This document shows, one piece after another, positions 16,324 to 26,780 of a stretch of 64,000 bases of DNA. This DNA is from CATQHS01 sp963422655 (GTDB lineage: Bacteria; Actinomycetota; Acidimicrobiia; Acidimicrobiales; Aldehydirespiratoraceae). The stretch is from contig OY730440.1 of assembly GCA_963422655.1 (NCBI GenBank), forward strand, positions 2,666,001 to 2,730,000, written 5' to 3'. A program made the position numbers and the translations under genes. The notes under the pieces were generated by a model. It saw only the letters and a list, made by a program, of their open reading frames with translations, had not been told where the DNA came from and made no database searches. The stretch's first letter is position 1. Every line of letters begins with the position of its first letter.

Positions 16324-17802
16324 ATGGAAACAGTCACGATTCTTGTATTTGTAGCGGCTGTCATCGTCGGTGCCACCCTCGGTTTGGTCGTCACGGTGGT
16401 GATCCAAAGGAGGCGTTTGTTCCCTCCGTCCGTCCGTAGCGTGGTCTTCGAACATGAGCCGGCCCAGACGCCGTGTCTTGCGAGCCAGGATCGTCACGAT
16501 TCGTCAGAACCGCTACATGAGCTGGTGCAGCCGTTGCGGCCTGTTGCCTCGGGCCGTTCACGCCCGATGGTGCAGCTTTATGTCAAGCCGGGCCGTAAAA
16601 CATCGGAGTTGCTGCTATTGGACCGAGAAGGCCTGCTGGAGTACAGTAGGATTGATGACCAACCCCGCGAAGATGATGTTTATCTGGGTAAGATACTTCA
16701 GCCCGATCCCGGCGGAAACGGCCTGTTCGTAGACATCGGTGAGGCACACGAGGCATTCCTGGCCACGAATGGTCGAGTCGATTCCGGGTACAACCCAGGC
16801 GATCGTATTTTGTGCCAGCTCACCGGGCAGCCGAGAGGCCACAAAGGATACAAGGTACATGACAGCATCGTACTCGATGGTTACTATCTGACCTTGCTGA
16901 AAGATAACCCAGAGGTTGTCGGACTGAGTAATCTATACGATCATCTCGATGCTAGCGATGCAGGCCGATTATCGGCGACATGGAAGCGTAGCTGTGCTAA
17001 TACTGGAAGGGGGGTGGTAGTACGAAACGGTGCTGGTACGGGGAGCAGAGCCGCATACGAAAAGGATTTCGGTTATCTCATGGGCCAAATGAACAAGCTG
17101 GAGCGCAGCCTCAAAGACCCATGTTGTATCCCACCTTTCCGCCTGATTCACAAAGAGGTAGAGCAAGCAGCATTGGATGCCGTGCTGTCAGCTATGGACC
17201 GCACGATTGTGCCCCTGGAATCCCTGACCGTGGTCGGGGCGTGGCGTAGTAGGTTCATAACCGAATTGAGTAACAGACGGAGCCGTAGCGGCCCCGAAGC
17301 ACTGAAGGCATTGAAGATCAAGAAGAAGAGCTTCTACGACCGTCATGAGGTCGAGACCCCTCTCGACAAGATGCGAAAAAAACTTACCGGACAATCTGTG
17401 AAGATACCGTGCCGGTCCGGAGCTGATCTCGTGGTCGAGTCGACAGAAGCCCTGGTTGCGATAGACGTCAACAGTGGTAGTTCGATTCGGAACTCAAATG
17501 AGATCGAGTCAGATTATGCCCTGAGGGTTAACAAAGAAGCGACCGACACGCTGGCCAGAGCTTTACGGATGCTGAACTTCTCCGGTATCGTTGTAGTCGA
17601 CTATATCAACATGGACGACATTGGCCGAGACAGCCTGCGTGAATACATCCAAGAGTGCTTCGAACACCACGAACCGTTACTGCGCAAACCGGCTAAAGTC
17701 CGTCTCGGAAACGTGAGCCCCGTGTCAGGGGTGCTCGATCTGACCCGCTGGCGCGACGGCTATTCGCTGTGGGAAGAATCCCGCCTGTCATCGGATACGT
17801 GA
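16324..17802 (+). CDS. Membrane-anchored RNase E/G-like ribonuclease lacking the zinc-link
   Basis: The 492-aa protein opens with a transmembrane helix (about residues 4-27) and a variable linker to about residue 80. An S1 RNA-binding domain follows (DDVYLGKILQPDPGGNGLFV, then DIGEAHEAFL). The nuclease core keeps both metal-binding aspartates: D381 in ALVAIDVNSGSS and D426 in GIVVVDYINMDD, spaced 45 residues apart compared with 43 in E. coli RNase E. It ends just after the GVLDLTRWR segment, before the point where the CPxC zinc-link would lie, so it has no tetramerisation zinc motif. The protein is far shorter than usual actinobacterial RNase E, and its place inside a defence island suggests an accessory role. 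It may act on RNA at the membrane. Confidence 0.8.
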   Translation: METVTILVFVAAVIVGATLGLVVTVVIQRRRLFPPSVRSVVFEHEPAQTPCLASQDRHDSSEPLHELVQPLRPVASGRSRPMVQLYVKPGRKTSELLLLDREGLLEYSRIDDQPREDDVYLGKILQPDPGGNGLFVDIGEAHEAFLATNGRVDSGYNPGDRILCQLTGQPRGHKGYKVHDSIVLDGYYLTLLKDNPEVVGLSNLYDHLDASDAGRLSATWKRSCANTGRGVVVRNGAGTGSRAAYEKDFGYLMGQMNKLERSLKDPCCIPPFRLIHKEVEQAALDAVLSAMDRTIVPLESLTVVGAWRSRFITELSNRRSRSGPEALKALKIKKKSFYDRHEVETPLDKMRKKLTGQSVKIPCRSGADLVVESTEALVAIDVNSGSSIRNSNEIESDYALRVNKEATDTLARALRMLNFSGIVVVDYINMDDIGRDSLREYIQECFEHHEPLLRKPAKVRLGNVSPVSGVLDLTRWRDGYSLWEESRLSSDT

Positions 17803-17893
17803 TCTTTGAGATCCGCGAGGTATCTCGAGGATCTGGTAACGACTGCAAATCGGTAGGCATCAGCGACATTCTGCGGGGTCGCTCCGTCGAGAG

Positions 17894-20800
17894 CTACTGC
17901 TCCGGTTCGAACTCGCTGGTGTCGAATTTCAAGGTGGCGGCGTTCTCGGTCACGGTGCGTTGCACACCGTCGTCAAAGCCGCCGGGCGACTCGGCTTCTA
18001 CCTCGATGGTGATCGACAACTTGGTTCCATCGGTTCGGGCCAACTGGTTGACGATCTCATCTGCGATATCGGCAACGGTCTTGGTCCACCGTACCGACTC
18101 GAGCCGGACACGCCCGTAGTAGCGGACTACCAGCTCGGGGCGGGCTCGCTCCGGCCCTTGTTCGCCGAGTGGAGGCGGTGGCTCGAGTCCGTCGTCCGGA
18201 CCACTTCCCGAACGGGTTTTGCCTTCGGGTGGACGTTCTCTTGCGCGCTGGGCCAGGGCTGTCTCTGGCTTCACCAGCAGCCCGCTCGGTGCGACCGCGG
18301 CGAGCTGTTCGCCCATCCTCAGCCCTGTGTAACGCTCCCCGTCGTGGCTGTCGGCATAAGCGAAGCCGTCGGTTTCCCAGGTAAGCCCACCGACTCCCTC
18401 TCGGATGGCGCTTTCCAACACCGATCGACTCACCAACCGAGGCAGATACAGGTACTGCGTGTAGTAGTCCCACAGTTGGTTGATCGCCACATGAACGCCG
18501 TCGACCGGGCTGCCTTCGACATCACGACTCGACCAGAGCGGTACCCGGTCGATGTCGTGACGCAGTCCTGTCCCCGAATAGGCCGGTATCAACGAGTCCT
18601 CGGTCAGCAGCTTGTTGGCCGCGGCCTCGGCCCGCGGACCGGACCCGGAGATACGAATGATGCCCCAGCGGGTCGATCCGGTGGGGTCGTCTTCGGGTCG
18701 GGTCGGGTTGAGCAACCACCGGTAGGTCTCGCCAATCCGGTCATCCACGGTCTCGTTCGAGTCGTTCACCTTGGCGTCGATCTGGCGGATCTGGAAGTTG
18801 TCGAGGTTGAGGGTGGTCCGGTCACGGTCGATCGAATCCCAGGCCAGCCACTGACGGGTGGCCTGCCGAAGTTCATCGAGACGAGTCCGGTCGGCGGCCA
18901 AGAACACCAACATGTTGCGGTGGCGCCTGGGACCGGCGCCCCGTTCGGCCAAGAGCTGTTCGGCGAAATCACGGGCATCGCTGGGCCTGGTCTTGGGGTC
19001 ATGCGACGCGCTGGGGTCGAGGACGACAAGGCGGGCCGTGTCCTCATCGGGTACTTCACCGGGGGTCCGCGGGCATATGTGCACAGCCGTGAACGACGCA
19101 GAACGGGAGCGGAGCGAATCGAGACGTTTGCGGATTTCATCGTCCACGGCGGCCTCGGAGAAATTGGATTCGGCCCGGTCCTGGGCCAGTCTGGTGACGG
19201 TGGGCTGCAGCGAGTACCAGTAGCGCTCACCGTCGCGGTACAGGTACATGGCTCGGTCCGACAACTGTCTCAGGGCGTCGCCGAAGATGGCCGGACGCTC
19301 CCCGGGTTGGACGCATCCGAGCTTGATGGCCCGGTCGTCGAGCCCCCGGTTGGCAGCTTCTTGCGACGGGGCCGACCCGAAGTAGACGGTGCGGGCCACC
19401 CGTCGGGTGGCCGAGTAGCGCCCGAGGTTCGAGTTTTTCTTGTCGAGGGTTAGAGGAAGTGAGTTCGGCCCGTCGATGTCGGTTTCGATCACCGCCCGCC
19501 AGCCGTCGTCGAGGTGACGGATCAGCTCGGCGGCGACGTCGTTGTCGTCGATGGGAATGGCGGCCGGTGTGATCAGCAGGCTCGGGTCGTTGCGCAGCCA
19601 CAGCGAGTGGATGACTTTGGCCATGAGCCGCAGCACTCCCCGGGTGCGTTGGAACCGTTCGAGTTCGGACCAGTCCGCAAAGAGCCGGTCGAACAGCTCT
19701 GGATGGATCGGGTAGGCGGCTTGCATACGGCGCTGGTAGCTCGCCTCCTTGCACTCCGACGGGAACTCGTTCGATTGGGCCCGGTAGAGGTCTCCGAAGG
19801 CTTTCACCACTGCGTCTCTTTGCCGGGCCGCGTCGGGATCAAGGCTCTGGAACAGGCGGCGGCGGACGATCTCGAAGCTCTCCTCGGTGCTGGCTGTACG
19901 CCAGTTGGTCTCCATCCGGGAGAACAGGTTCTCGAGCCGGGTGAGTGCCAACCGGCCACCTTCGCCTCCGACCTCGATGTCCGACGCCGGGATGGTGGCT
20001 ACCAGTAAGGCTCCGGGGATGTTGCGGGCCGCGTCGGTCAGGGCTTGAGCGAAGCTGAAATGGGCGTCGAAAGAGCCAGCCGGAAGGTCGGGCACCCCGT
20101 AGAGCTGCCGGGCGTAGGCGACCCACTCGTCGATGAGAATCAGGCACGGCGAGTAGGCCCGCAGCAGTTCGGTGAGGGCGGCCCCGGGGTTGGTGCCGAC
20201 ATGGTCGGACTCGGCCACGTATTCGAAACCTTCAGCTCCGCCGATCTGGTAGGCCAACTCCCCCCACATGGTCTTGACGATCGTTCCGTCCGGCTTCTTG
20301 GAGGAACTGGAGGGTTGGAGCTGGTGTCCGACCAGCACTGCTCGGCGAATCGGCTGTCCGGATAGATCGAGTTCGTGTTCGGCCAAGAGCTGTTCCACGC
20401 CGGGGAGCTCCGTGGGGCTGGTATTGCCAGCCAGGTGATAGAGAGCTATCAGCGCGTGGGTCTTGCCGCCCCCGAAGTTGGTCTGGAGCTTGACGACCGG
20501 GTCACCTCCGGCCCCGCTGAACCGCCGAGCCGCCCCGGCTATCAGGTTGCTCAGGCCCTCGGTGATGAAGGTCCGCCCGAAGAACTCGATCGGATCGCCG
20601 TACTCATCGGCGGCCTCTCCTCGCCATACCTGATGCAGGTCGGCGGCGAACTCCGCCAGCTCGTAACTCCCGGAGGCGACGTCTCGGTGGGGTACGACCA
20701 ACTTCCGCCAAGCCGGGAGGCCGGTCTGGGGTCGACCCTCGATCCGAGCCGCGGCTGTCTTGCGATGGGTGGTGCGGGCTTGGTCCTCGAACTTCTGGCG

Positions 20801-21217
20801 GAGCAGTTCCTGGCGGAGCTTGTCGACCTCGCTGGCTTGAGCCCCGGCCGCTACCGATTCCAGCAATCGCTGGGTGGTGTCGAGAGCCCGCAAGGCGTCG
20901 TCGGTGGAGAACTTCTCGTTGTGGGCCCAGCCGTTGCGGGTGTCGCGCAGCTCTGAGACGTAGTTGCGGTCACTGCGTGACAGCTTTTTACCGAAGATGG
21001 TGCGCCACTCGTCCCAGATGATCTTCAAGAGGAACTGGGCGTCGGTGGGGTTGACCGGGCGGGGAGCGGAAAACCCTCGGCGGGTGTCGAGGCGCTGGAC
21101 GTCTTGGGGCCAGTTCTTACCGAACTGGGCCCGGCACTCACGGTCGACGAATGGGGCCAGCCCGGTACTTAGGAGTCCGATCGCTTTGCCGACCCGTTCA
21201 TGGTTGCTGATGGCCAC
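17894..21217 (-). CDS. DUF499 ATPase with N-terminal Swt1-type HEPN-like domain
   Basis: The 1107-aa protein starts NHERVGKAIGLLSTGLAPFV, matching Swt1-type HEPN domains (about residues 1-125). A P-loop follows at about residue 249 (LQTNFGGGKTHALIALYHL) and Walker B near 362 (CLILIDEWVAY), with the DUF499 layout downstream. Its stop-start spacing to the methylase gene is 3 nt on the same strand. DUF499 ATPases occur next to DUF1156 methylases and large helicases in BREX/DISARM-related defence modules, with a role comparable to the BREX PglY/BrxC ATPase. Function in this strain is inferred from that context. The gene appears intact, unlike its two partners. Confidence 0.85.
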   Translation of the reverse strand: MAISNHERVGKAIGLLSTGLAPFVDRECRAQFGKNWPQDVQRLDTRRGFSAPRPVNPTDAQFLLKIIWDEWRTIFGKKLSRSDRNYVSELRDTRNGWAHNEKFSTDDALRALDTTQRLLESVAAGAQASEVDKLRQELLRQKFEDQARTTHRKTAAARIEGRPQTGLPAWRKLVVPHRDVASGSYELAEFAADLHQVWRGEAADEYGDPIEFFGRTFITEGLSNLIAGAARRFSGAGGDPVVKLQTNFGGGKTHALIALYHLAGNTSPTELPGVEQLLAEHELDLSGQPIRRAVLVGHQLQPSSSSKKPDGTIVKTMWGELAYQIGGAEGFEYVAESDHVGTNPGAALTELLRAYSPCLILIDEWVAYARQLYGVPDLPAGSFDAHFSFAQALTDAARNIPGALLVATIPASDIEVGGEGGRLALTRLENLFSRMETNWRTASTEESFEIVRRRLFQSLDPDAARQRDAVVKAFGDLYRAQSNEFPSECKEASYQRRMQAAYPIHPELFDRLFADWSELERFQRTRGVLRLMAKVIHSLWLRNDPSLLITPAAIPIDDNDVAAELIRHLDDGWRAVIETDIDGPNSLPLTLDKKNSNLGRYSATRRVARTVYFGSAPSQEAANRGLDDRAIKLGCVQPGERPAIFGDALRQLSDRAMYLYRDGERYWYSLQPTVTRLAQDRAESNFSEAAVDDEIRKRLDSLRSRSASFTAVHICPRTPGEVPDEDTARLVVLDPSASHDPKTRPSDARDFAEQLLAERGAGPRRHRNMLVFLAADRTRLDELRQATRQWLAWDSIDRDRTTLNLDNFQIRQIDAKVNDSNETVDDRIGETYRWLLNPTRPEDDPTGSTRWGIIRISGSGPRAEAAANKLLTEDSLIPAYSGTGLRHDIDRVPLWSSRDVEGSPVDGVHVAINQLWDYYTQYLYLPRLVSRSVLESAIREGVGGLTWETDGFAYADSHDGERYTGLRMGEQLAAVAPSGLLVKPETALAQRARERPPEGKTRSGSGPDDGLEPPPPLGEQGPERARPELVVRYYGRVRLESVRWTKTVADIADEIVNQLARTDGTKLSITIEVEAESPGGFDDGVQRTVTENAATLKFDTSEFEPEQ

Positions 21218-21220
21218 GAT

Positions 21221-23847
21221 CTACTCCTCGAGGGTGGTTTGGATGCCGGTTGTTCGTTGCTGGCGGGCCAGTTTCGACAGCTCGGGCCAAGCAGTGACCA
21301 CGCTGTTGTAGGCGAGAGCCTCCTGGGTCCAGCCCTTCTTCTCGCAGATACCGAACAGCCGGTAGGCCAGCTCCCGGGCCGGTTCGGCGTAGCTGCGGAG
21401 GTGGCTCTCGCAGCGGCCCAGCAGCCAACAGCGGTTGCCGGACTGTTGGAGAATTCCGGCTGTGACCAGACCTCCGATGGAGGTGTTCTTGGCCTTGCTC
21501 AGGGTCTCGGCCACCCCGGCCGAGCCCTTGTCGAAACCGTACTCTTCGAACCAGGCCACGGCCCAGCGGGTGTTGGCGTCGAAGTCGGCTTCCTGGCTGG
21601 CCAGCACCTCGTCGAGCACCCCATTGACGATCGACAGCGCGGCCCGGACCGCCATCTTGGTGCCGTCGGCTTCCATCACGGTGCTGTAGCGAGAGAACAC
21701 GGCCATGGCCGGGCCGATGCAAGCCTGGGCTAAATCCACCGGGGCGATGTTGCCGTGCTGGAGCTGGCGCAGGGCGTCGGGTAGCTCAACTCGCAGCGCG
21801 GTGAGAAACTCTCGCCGGGTGGTTCGGGTAGCCTGGGCCGGTCGGCGGCGGCACACGAGCACGACCGACGAGGCCAGAGCGGCCCGCCCCACTTCGCGAA
21901 GTCCGCCGGGTTGTTCGGTTCGTATCGGCCAGGTGCCGGTGACCTGGACTTCGGCGTCAACCAGGCCCTGCAGCATCTTCTCCCAACCGGTGGATACCGG
22001 GCCAGCTCCGTCGGCTTTGTCCTCAGTCTGTTTGAAGGCGTAGAAGACGGTGAAGGGATAGCCGTCGTCTTGGATGGCACCGATGTTGGCGAATGATTGG
22101 CCCAGGCCGGTCTCGAAGAAGGAAGCCGCCTCCTCTTTGTTGGGGTGCCGGGCCGGTTCGGCGATTAGCTCGAGAGATTTGGGGACCAAGATGGTTCCGA
22201 ACAGCTCGGGGTGGATGTCGCGCAGGCAGCGACGCAGCCACACGTAGAAGAAGTCGGACAGATCGGCGAAAGGAATGTTGTCGTAGTAGGGCGGATCGGT
22301 GCAGACCAGCACCGGGCCGTCGAGTCGGCGGGGCGTCCGGGCGTCGAGCTGGCGCACCTGGGCTGCGCCCCGGGCTGGTACCCGGGCCAGGGCCTCGACC
22401 AGGTAGCCGACCTGGCCCAAGAAGTTGCCCGAGGAATTCGAGAACGGGTTGGCTTCGGTGTAGGCCCAGATCATGGGCAGCGCCGGGCGGGCGAAGACCT
22501 GCTCAATTGTATCTCGTCCAGGGTTCCAGAAGCACTGGCTCGATCCCCGGTTGGCGAGACGGCCGATGGCCAATCCCAGGTAGGTGGCCACGGCGTCGGC
22601 GTATTCCCGGTCGCCGCTATCGGCCAGAACCTGTCGGCGAGCCTCACCCACCAAGTCGGTGAAGGTCACCAGCGTCTGGAGCTGGCGAGCCGTGAAGAGC
22701 TGTTCGTGTGTGGTCAGCCCGTATCCTTGCACCCTGAATCCCATCGCGGCTTCAGGAAGTGACGTGCCCAGAACCGGCCGAGAGACAGCGACCTGTGATG
22801 CCGCCTGAATCTGCTCTTCGTCGGCCTCTACGTAGACCCGCTGGCGGTGGCCTTCACCGACGGTGCAAACGAGCTGAGCCCCGAGCTGCCCCGCCCGGGC
22901 CGCGGCCCGGACCTGTTCCAGCGGCGTAGTGGAGCCGCAGGTGAGGCAGGTGGCTCCGGTTCGGGTGACCGTGCCGCCCTTCGGAGCCCCTGAGCCGTGG
23001 CGCACACTGAACCGAACGGCACTTGACGACCGGTCCGGGATCGGCTCGAGCCAGGCCTCGCGGTTCTTGCGCCGAGACAACACGAAGGAGTTGAGCAGCG
23101 CCATAGTGGCGCCGCAGGCCGGGTTGGGGCAGGGAACGGTCCGGGCCCAGATCCAGGCCATGACCGGGAGTCGTCGCTCCCCCCCCCCCCCCCCCCCCCC
23201 CCCCTTATAGCGACAGTCGGGTAGTTCTTCGCGACCAACTTGCGGGCTCTCTGATCCATCCACCGGCCGTAGCGGCGGACGTCTTCGGCCAGCCCCGAAG
23301 CTCCGGGCCAGTCCCGGGGATGCAGATGGCTGTCTTCGGTGGGGCCGATCGGGGGCCGCTCTGCGAACTCAGGGGGTAGTTCCACCAGGGCCTTATTGAT
23401 CAGCACCGCCACCGGGTTGAGGTCACTGGCGGCCACGTCGAGCCCTAGGAGCTGGGCAGACAGCGGGATGGAGCCGCCCCCGGCGAACGGATCCATCACG
23501 GTCGGAAGTCGAGTGCCCAGGCTGGCTCTGATCTCGGCTCGGGCCGCTTCGATCACATCACGGTCCTGGGTGTTCTTCCAAGCGATCAGGGCCTTGATGA
23601 TCTCGAACAGGCGCTGGCGCTCCTTGGCCTGTGATTCCTCGGTGGGGAAGCGGTCGGGATGGGCGGAAGGGTCGTCCACCAGCGACGCGAACAGCACGGC
23701 CCGACACGCTGCCAGTGGGCGGCGTGCCCACCACAGGTGAAAGGTCGAGGGGTGGCCCCAGCGGATCGATTTCTCCCGGGCCGACACCGCATTGATCTCA
23801 TCTAACGGCAATGCTACCTCGATCAGCTTCTTGGGTTGATCGGGCAT
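21221..23847 (-). CDS. DUF1156 adenine-specific DNA methylase, out of frame at a poly-G tract
   Basis: The N-terminal part (from ATG 23847, PDQPKKLIEVALPLDEINAV) carries SAM motif I, MDPFAGGGSIPLSAQLLG, near residue 119 and reads open to the G tract. The C-terminal part is in another frame: MAWIWARTVPCPNPACGATM, then the catalytic TDPPYYDNIPFADLSDFFYV near 22,280, ending at 21221. The frames meet at a run of 26 G (coding strand). A run of 27 or 24 would give one protein of about 875 aa, the expected family size. At 26 the first frame continues as nonsense to 22828. Either this is a slipped-strand phase switch in the OFF state or a homopolymer miscall. The enzyme would protect host DNA in a DUF499/helicase defence system. 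Confidence 0.85.
23179..23204. repeat. 26-bp C homopolymer (G on coding strand) inside the methylase gene
   Basis: Twenty-six consecutive C on the + strand lie exactly between the two frames of the methylase, in a loop region between YPTVAIR and VMAWIWART. The decayed methylase copy near 32.93 kb has no such tract at the equivalent place, so the tract is a local expansion. Confidence 0.93.
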
Positions 23848-23966
23848 CGCCAGCACTTTACAGTTTAGAGGAGTAGCACGTTAGCGGGATACTCTTGATG
23901 AGCTGGACGTTCTTGATGAGGTTGTCAGGGCCGTGTCACGCACTCTCCGGCTGAAATGTTAGTTTG

Positions 23967-26561
23967 ATGGTCGTGTTTGGTGTAGCTGTTTCTGTCGGGC
24001 TTTGGCTACTCACGGGGGCTCTGATCGTCCCTTCCGGGTTGGTTGAGTCAGCCGAGGGCCCGCAACAGCCGGTGGAGATTTCAGAGGATTCGGCCACTGG
24101 GTCAGTGAACTCAGTGGTGGCGTCTTATGCTCATGACTTCTCGGTGTCTTATGAGGAGGCCCTGCGGCGTCTGGACCGGGTTGACGAGTTGCAGGAGATC
24201 ATTGCATCGATCAGGGAGCTTGAGGTGGCTCGGTTGGCGGGTTGGGGGATTGATCACGAGGGTGGTTTCGGGGCTTGGGTTTGGCTGGTTGGTGATGAGC
24301 TTCCGAGTCCTGCTGTGGCTCGGATCGCTGGCAGTCATGTTGATTTGGAGATCCGCACTGGTGCGGTGCATTCCTATGAGGAGTTGAAGGCTGCCCAAAA
24401 GCGGGTCAGATCTGATCTGCCTGAGGTTTTCGAAGGTGCCGATCCTGGATCGAATGTTGCAACCAGGGTGGTTTGGACTGGTATTGACTTAAGAGCCAAT
24501 AGCATCAAAGTAGGTATTGACCCGGTTTCAAGGCCTAGACGTGTTAGAAGGAGTGCTAGCCCGCAACCGCAGCTGGTACCGGATCCAATATCGGATGAAG
24601 TATTTGAGGCTGAAGCGGCCCGGTTGACTGAGGTACTGGCGAACAGTCTGGGTGTGGCAGTGAAGGTTGTTGACGGTCGAGGACTCGGACCAGCAGCCAA
24701 ATTCAGAGGCGCCGACGGTGTCATGGGTGGATGTACTGTAAATTTCGCAGCCAAGAAGATCGGCGGCGATTACGGGTTGATCACTGCCGGTCACTGCCGC
24801 AATGTGGTTTATATGAAACGCACTGTGCTGCCATTGGTGTATGGATGGCCATCACCTAGAGCGGACGCACAATTTCATCGGATCCCGCTGAGTGATCCCC
24901 CTCACAAGCTGTTCGATGACTACAAGTGTAGGATTGAAGGCAAACAAGGTGTGTGCGATGTCACGGGTACTATCGCACGAGTTGACATGCTAGATAAATA
25001 TGTATGTCACAACGGAAATACATCCGGTTTTTCGTGTGGTACTATAACAGATATCAACACGCTCCTTGACCACGGTTGCACTAATTCATACGTGGTAACG
25101 ATAGAATGCGAACCGGTAATGTTCACATTTGAAGGCCGGCAGTTGAGGGGTTGTGGAGGTGATAGCGGTAGTCCTGTATTCGATAAGCAAGGGATTGCCT
25201 ACGGTCTCCTCACAGAGGCTGAGAGAATGTCTAACAACCGTAGGCTATCAGTCCAAGATGAGCCATCAGCTAAACACGGGCCATCAGATTGCAGCAAAGG
25301 AGCGTTGATAATAGCTTCTGCGGTCCGTGAGATTGAAAAATTTCTTGGTGTTGAAGTACTCACAGAAGATCCCATACCGCCTGGTGCTCCTGTCGAGCTC
25401 GCCACAGCATTTGAGAATGATCAGGTGTCGTTGTCGTGGCAGGCTCCACCTGAGGGAGCTGTGCAATACAAGGTGTACCGTCGGATAGCGGCACCAGGTC
25501 ATAAGTATCAGGAACGCCACACGACTGCTTACGATGCAGATTTGACTGCCTTCGCTGCATATGTAGAGGTCGACACTGAATATATGGAGAATCTATCCGA
25601 TTTAACTTCTGATGTTGAGTATTACTATCGGGTAGTTGCGATAAATAACCTTGGCATGGAGAGTGTACCTAGTGATTTCATTAGTGTCTTAGTGCCTGGG
25701 ACAGAAGCGGTGCCCCCCGCTCCTGTGGGGCTTGAGGCAGAGATAGTTGATTCGAATGGAGTGAGGCTGTCATGGGAGGAATCAGCGAGAGATGTAGATC
25801 GTTACGAGGTATATCGGCGTTTTGCAGTCAAAGGTGATCCATACCGTAAGATCAAGACTGTCACCTCGACCAGTTTCTTGGATCCGTTTTCTGGGTTGAT
25901 GCCGGGGGTCGAGTATTATTATCGGGTAAAGGCTGTCAGCAGTGCTGGTGGGGTTAGTGGTTGGGGTTCGGGTAGCAACTACGCACGAGTTGTTGTGCCT
26001 GCTGCGGGGGATTTGCAAGCTACTGTGTATTCTAATGGGGTGACTTTTTCTTGGGAGAAACCGGTTGGGGATGTGGCTAGTTTTAAGGTGTTTCGTCGTG
26101 TTGCGAAACCGGGTGAAGCCTATGTTGAGATCGCAGAGCGTCAGGTTCCGTATTTCTGGGATCCGGTTTCTGGGTTGATGCCGGGGGTCGAGTATTATTA
26201 TCGGGTAAAACCGGTCAGCAGTGCTGGTGGGGTTAGTGGTTGGGGTTCGGGTAGCAACTACGCACGAGTTGTTGTGCCTGCTGCGGGGGATTTGCAAGCT
26301 ACTGTGTATTCTAATGGGGTGACTTTTTCTTGGGAGAAACCGGTTGGGGATGTGGCTAGTTTTAAGGTGTTTCGTCGTGTTGCGAAACCGGGTGAAGCCT
26401 ATGTTGAGATCGCAGAGCGTCAGGTTCCGTATTTCTGGGATCCGGTTTCTGGGTTGATGCCGGGGGTCGAGTATTATTATCGGGTAAAACCGGTCAGCAG
26501 TACTGGTATAGTTGGAAGCTGGGGGCCAGGCAACAACTATGCGTCAGTGAAAGCACCGTAG
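23967..26561 (+). CDS. Secreted S1-family serine protease with C-terminal fibronectin-III repeats (copy A)
   Basis: The 864-aa protein has a hydrophobic signal segment (GVAVSVGLWLLTGALIV), a propeptide-like domain (SYAHDFSVSYEEALRRLDRV to about residue 240), and a chymotrypsin-fold core with GLITAGHC (His about 275), RADAQFH (Asp about 299) and GCGGDSGSPVF (Ser about 399). Four FN3-like domains follow, the last ones nearly identical. FN3 modules probably bind extracellular polymers or space the enzyme from the surface; there is no sortase motif or terminal membrane segment. ATG 23967 was chosen; a TTG sits one codon before it. Codons are T-rich compared with the metabolic genes. It diverges from the methylase gene with about 120 bp between. 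Confidence 0.85.
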   Translation: MVVFGVAVSVGLWLLTGALIVPSGLVESAEGPQQPVEISEDSATGSVNSVVASYAHDFSVSYEEALRRLDRVDELQEIIASIRELEVARLAGWGIDHEGGFGAWVWLVGDELPSPAVARIAGSHVDLEIRTGAVHSYEELKAAQKRVRSDLPEVFEGADPGSNVATRVVWTGIDLRANSIKVGIDPVSRPRRVRRSASPQPQLVPDPISDEVFEAEAARLTEVLANSLGVAVKVVDGRGLGPAAKFRGADGVMGGCTVNFAAKKIGGDYGLITAGHCRNVVYMKRTVLPLVYGWPSPRADAQFHRIPLSDPPHKLFDDYKCRIEGKQGVCDVTGTIARVDMLDKYVCHNGNTSGFSCGTITDINTLLDHGCTNSYVVTIECEPVMFTFEGRQLRGCGGDSGSPVFDKQGIAYGLLTEAERMSNNRRLSVQDEPSAKHGPSDCSKGALIIASAVREIEKFLGVEVLTEDPIPPGAPVELATAFENDQVSLSWQAPPEGAVQYKVYRRIAAPGHKYQERHTTAYDADLTAFAAYVEVDTEYMENLSDLTSDVEYYYRVVAINNLGMESVPSDFISVLVPGTEAVPPAPVGLEAEIVDSNGVRLSWEESARDVDRYEVYRRFAVKGDPYRKIKTVTSTSFLDPFSGLMPGVEYYYRVKAVSSAGGVSGWGSGSNYARVVVPAAGDLQATVYSNGVTFSWEKPVGDVASFKVFRRVAKPGEAYVEIAERQVPYFWDPVSGLMPGVEYYYRVKPVSSAGGVSGWGSGSNYARVVVPAAGDLQATVYSNGVTFSWEKPVGDVASFKVFRRVAKPGEAYVEIAERQVPYFWDPVSGLMPGVEYYYRVKPVSSTGIVGSWGPGNNYASVKAP
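25908..26496 (+). repeat. 279-bp near-identical FN3-coding repeats in protease copy A
   Basis: Equivalent bases recur at 25908, 26187 and 26466, a strict 279-bp period (93 codons, one FN3 domain). The two full units are almost identical at DNA level, including silent positions, which points to recent duplication or gene conversion. Confidence 0.9.
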
Positions 26562-26780
26562 CGAACCTAGAGTAAGCCCAGCTTTGGCGCTGATTCATAA
26601 GATCTTTCGTCTACTCTCGACTTGATGATAGTTGGAACGATCCGCAACTGAGCGTCGCACACAGGCACGCAGGCGTCACGAGGTGCGCATACAGGCGACA
26701 CAGCGACACGCAGCGATGTCAGCGACGATGAACGATGACACGACTATTCTGGCCCGATCTTTGGCTGACCCCTGGCACCA

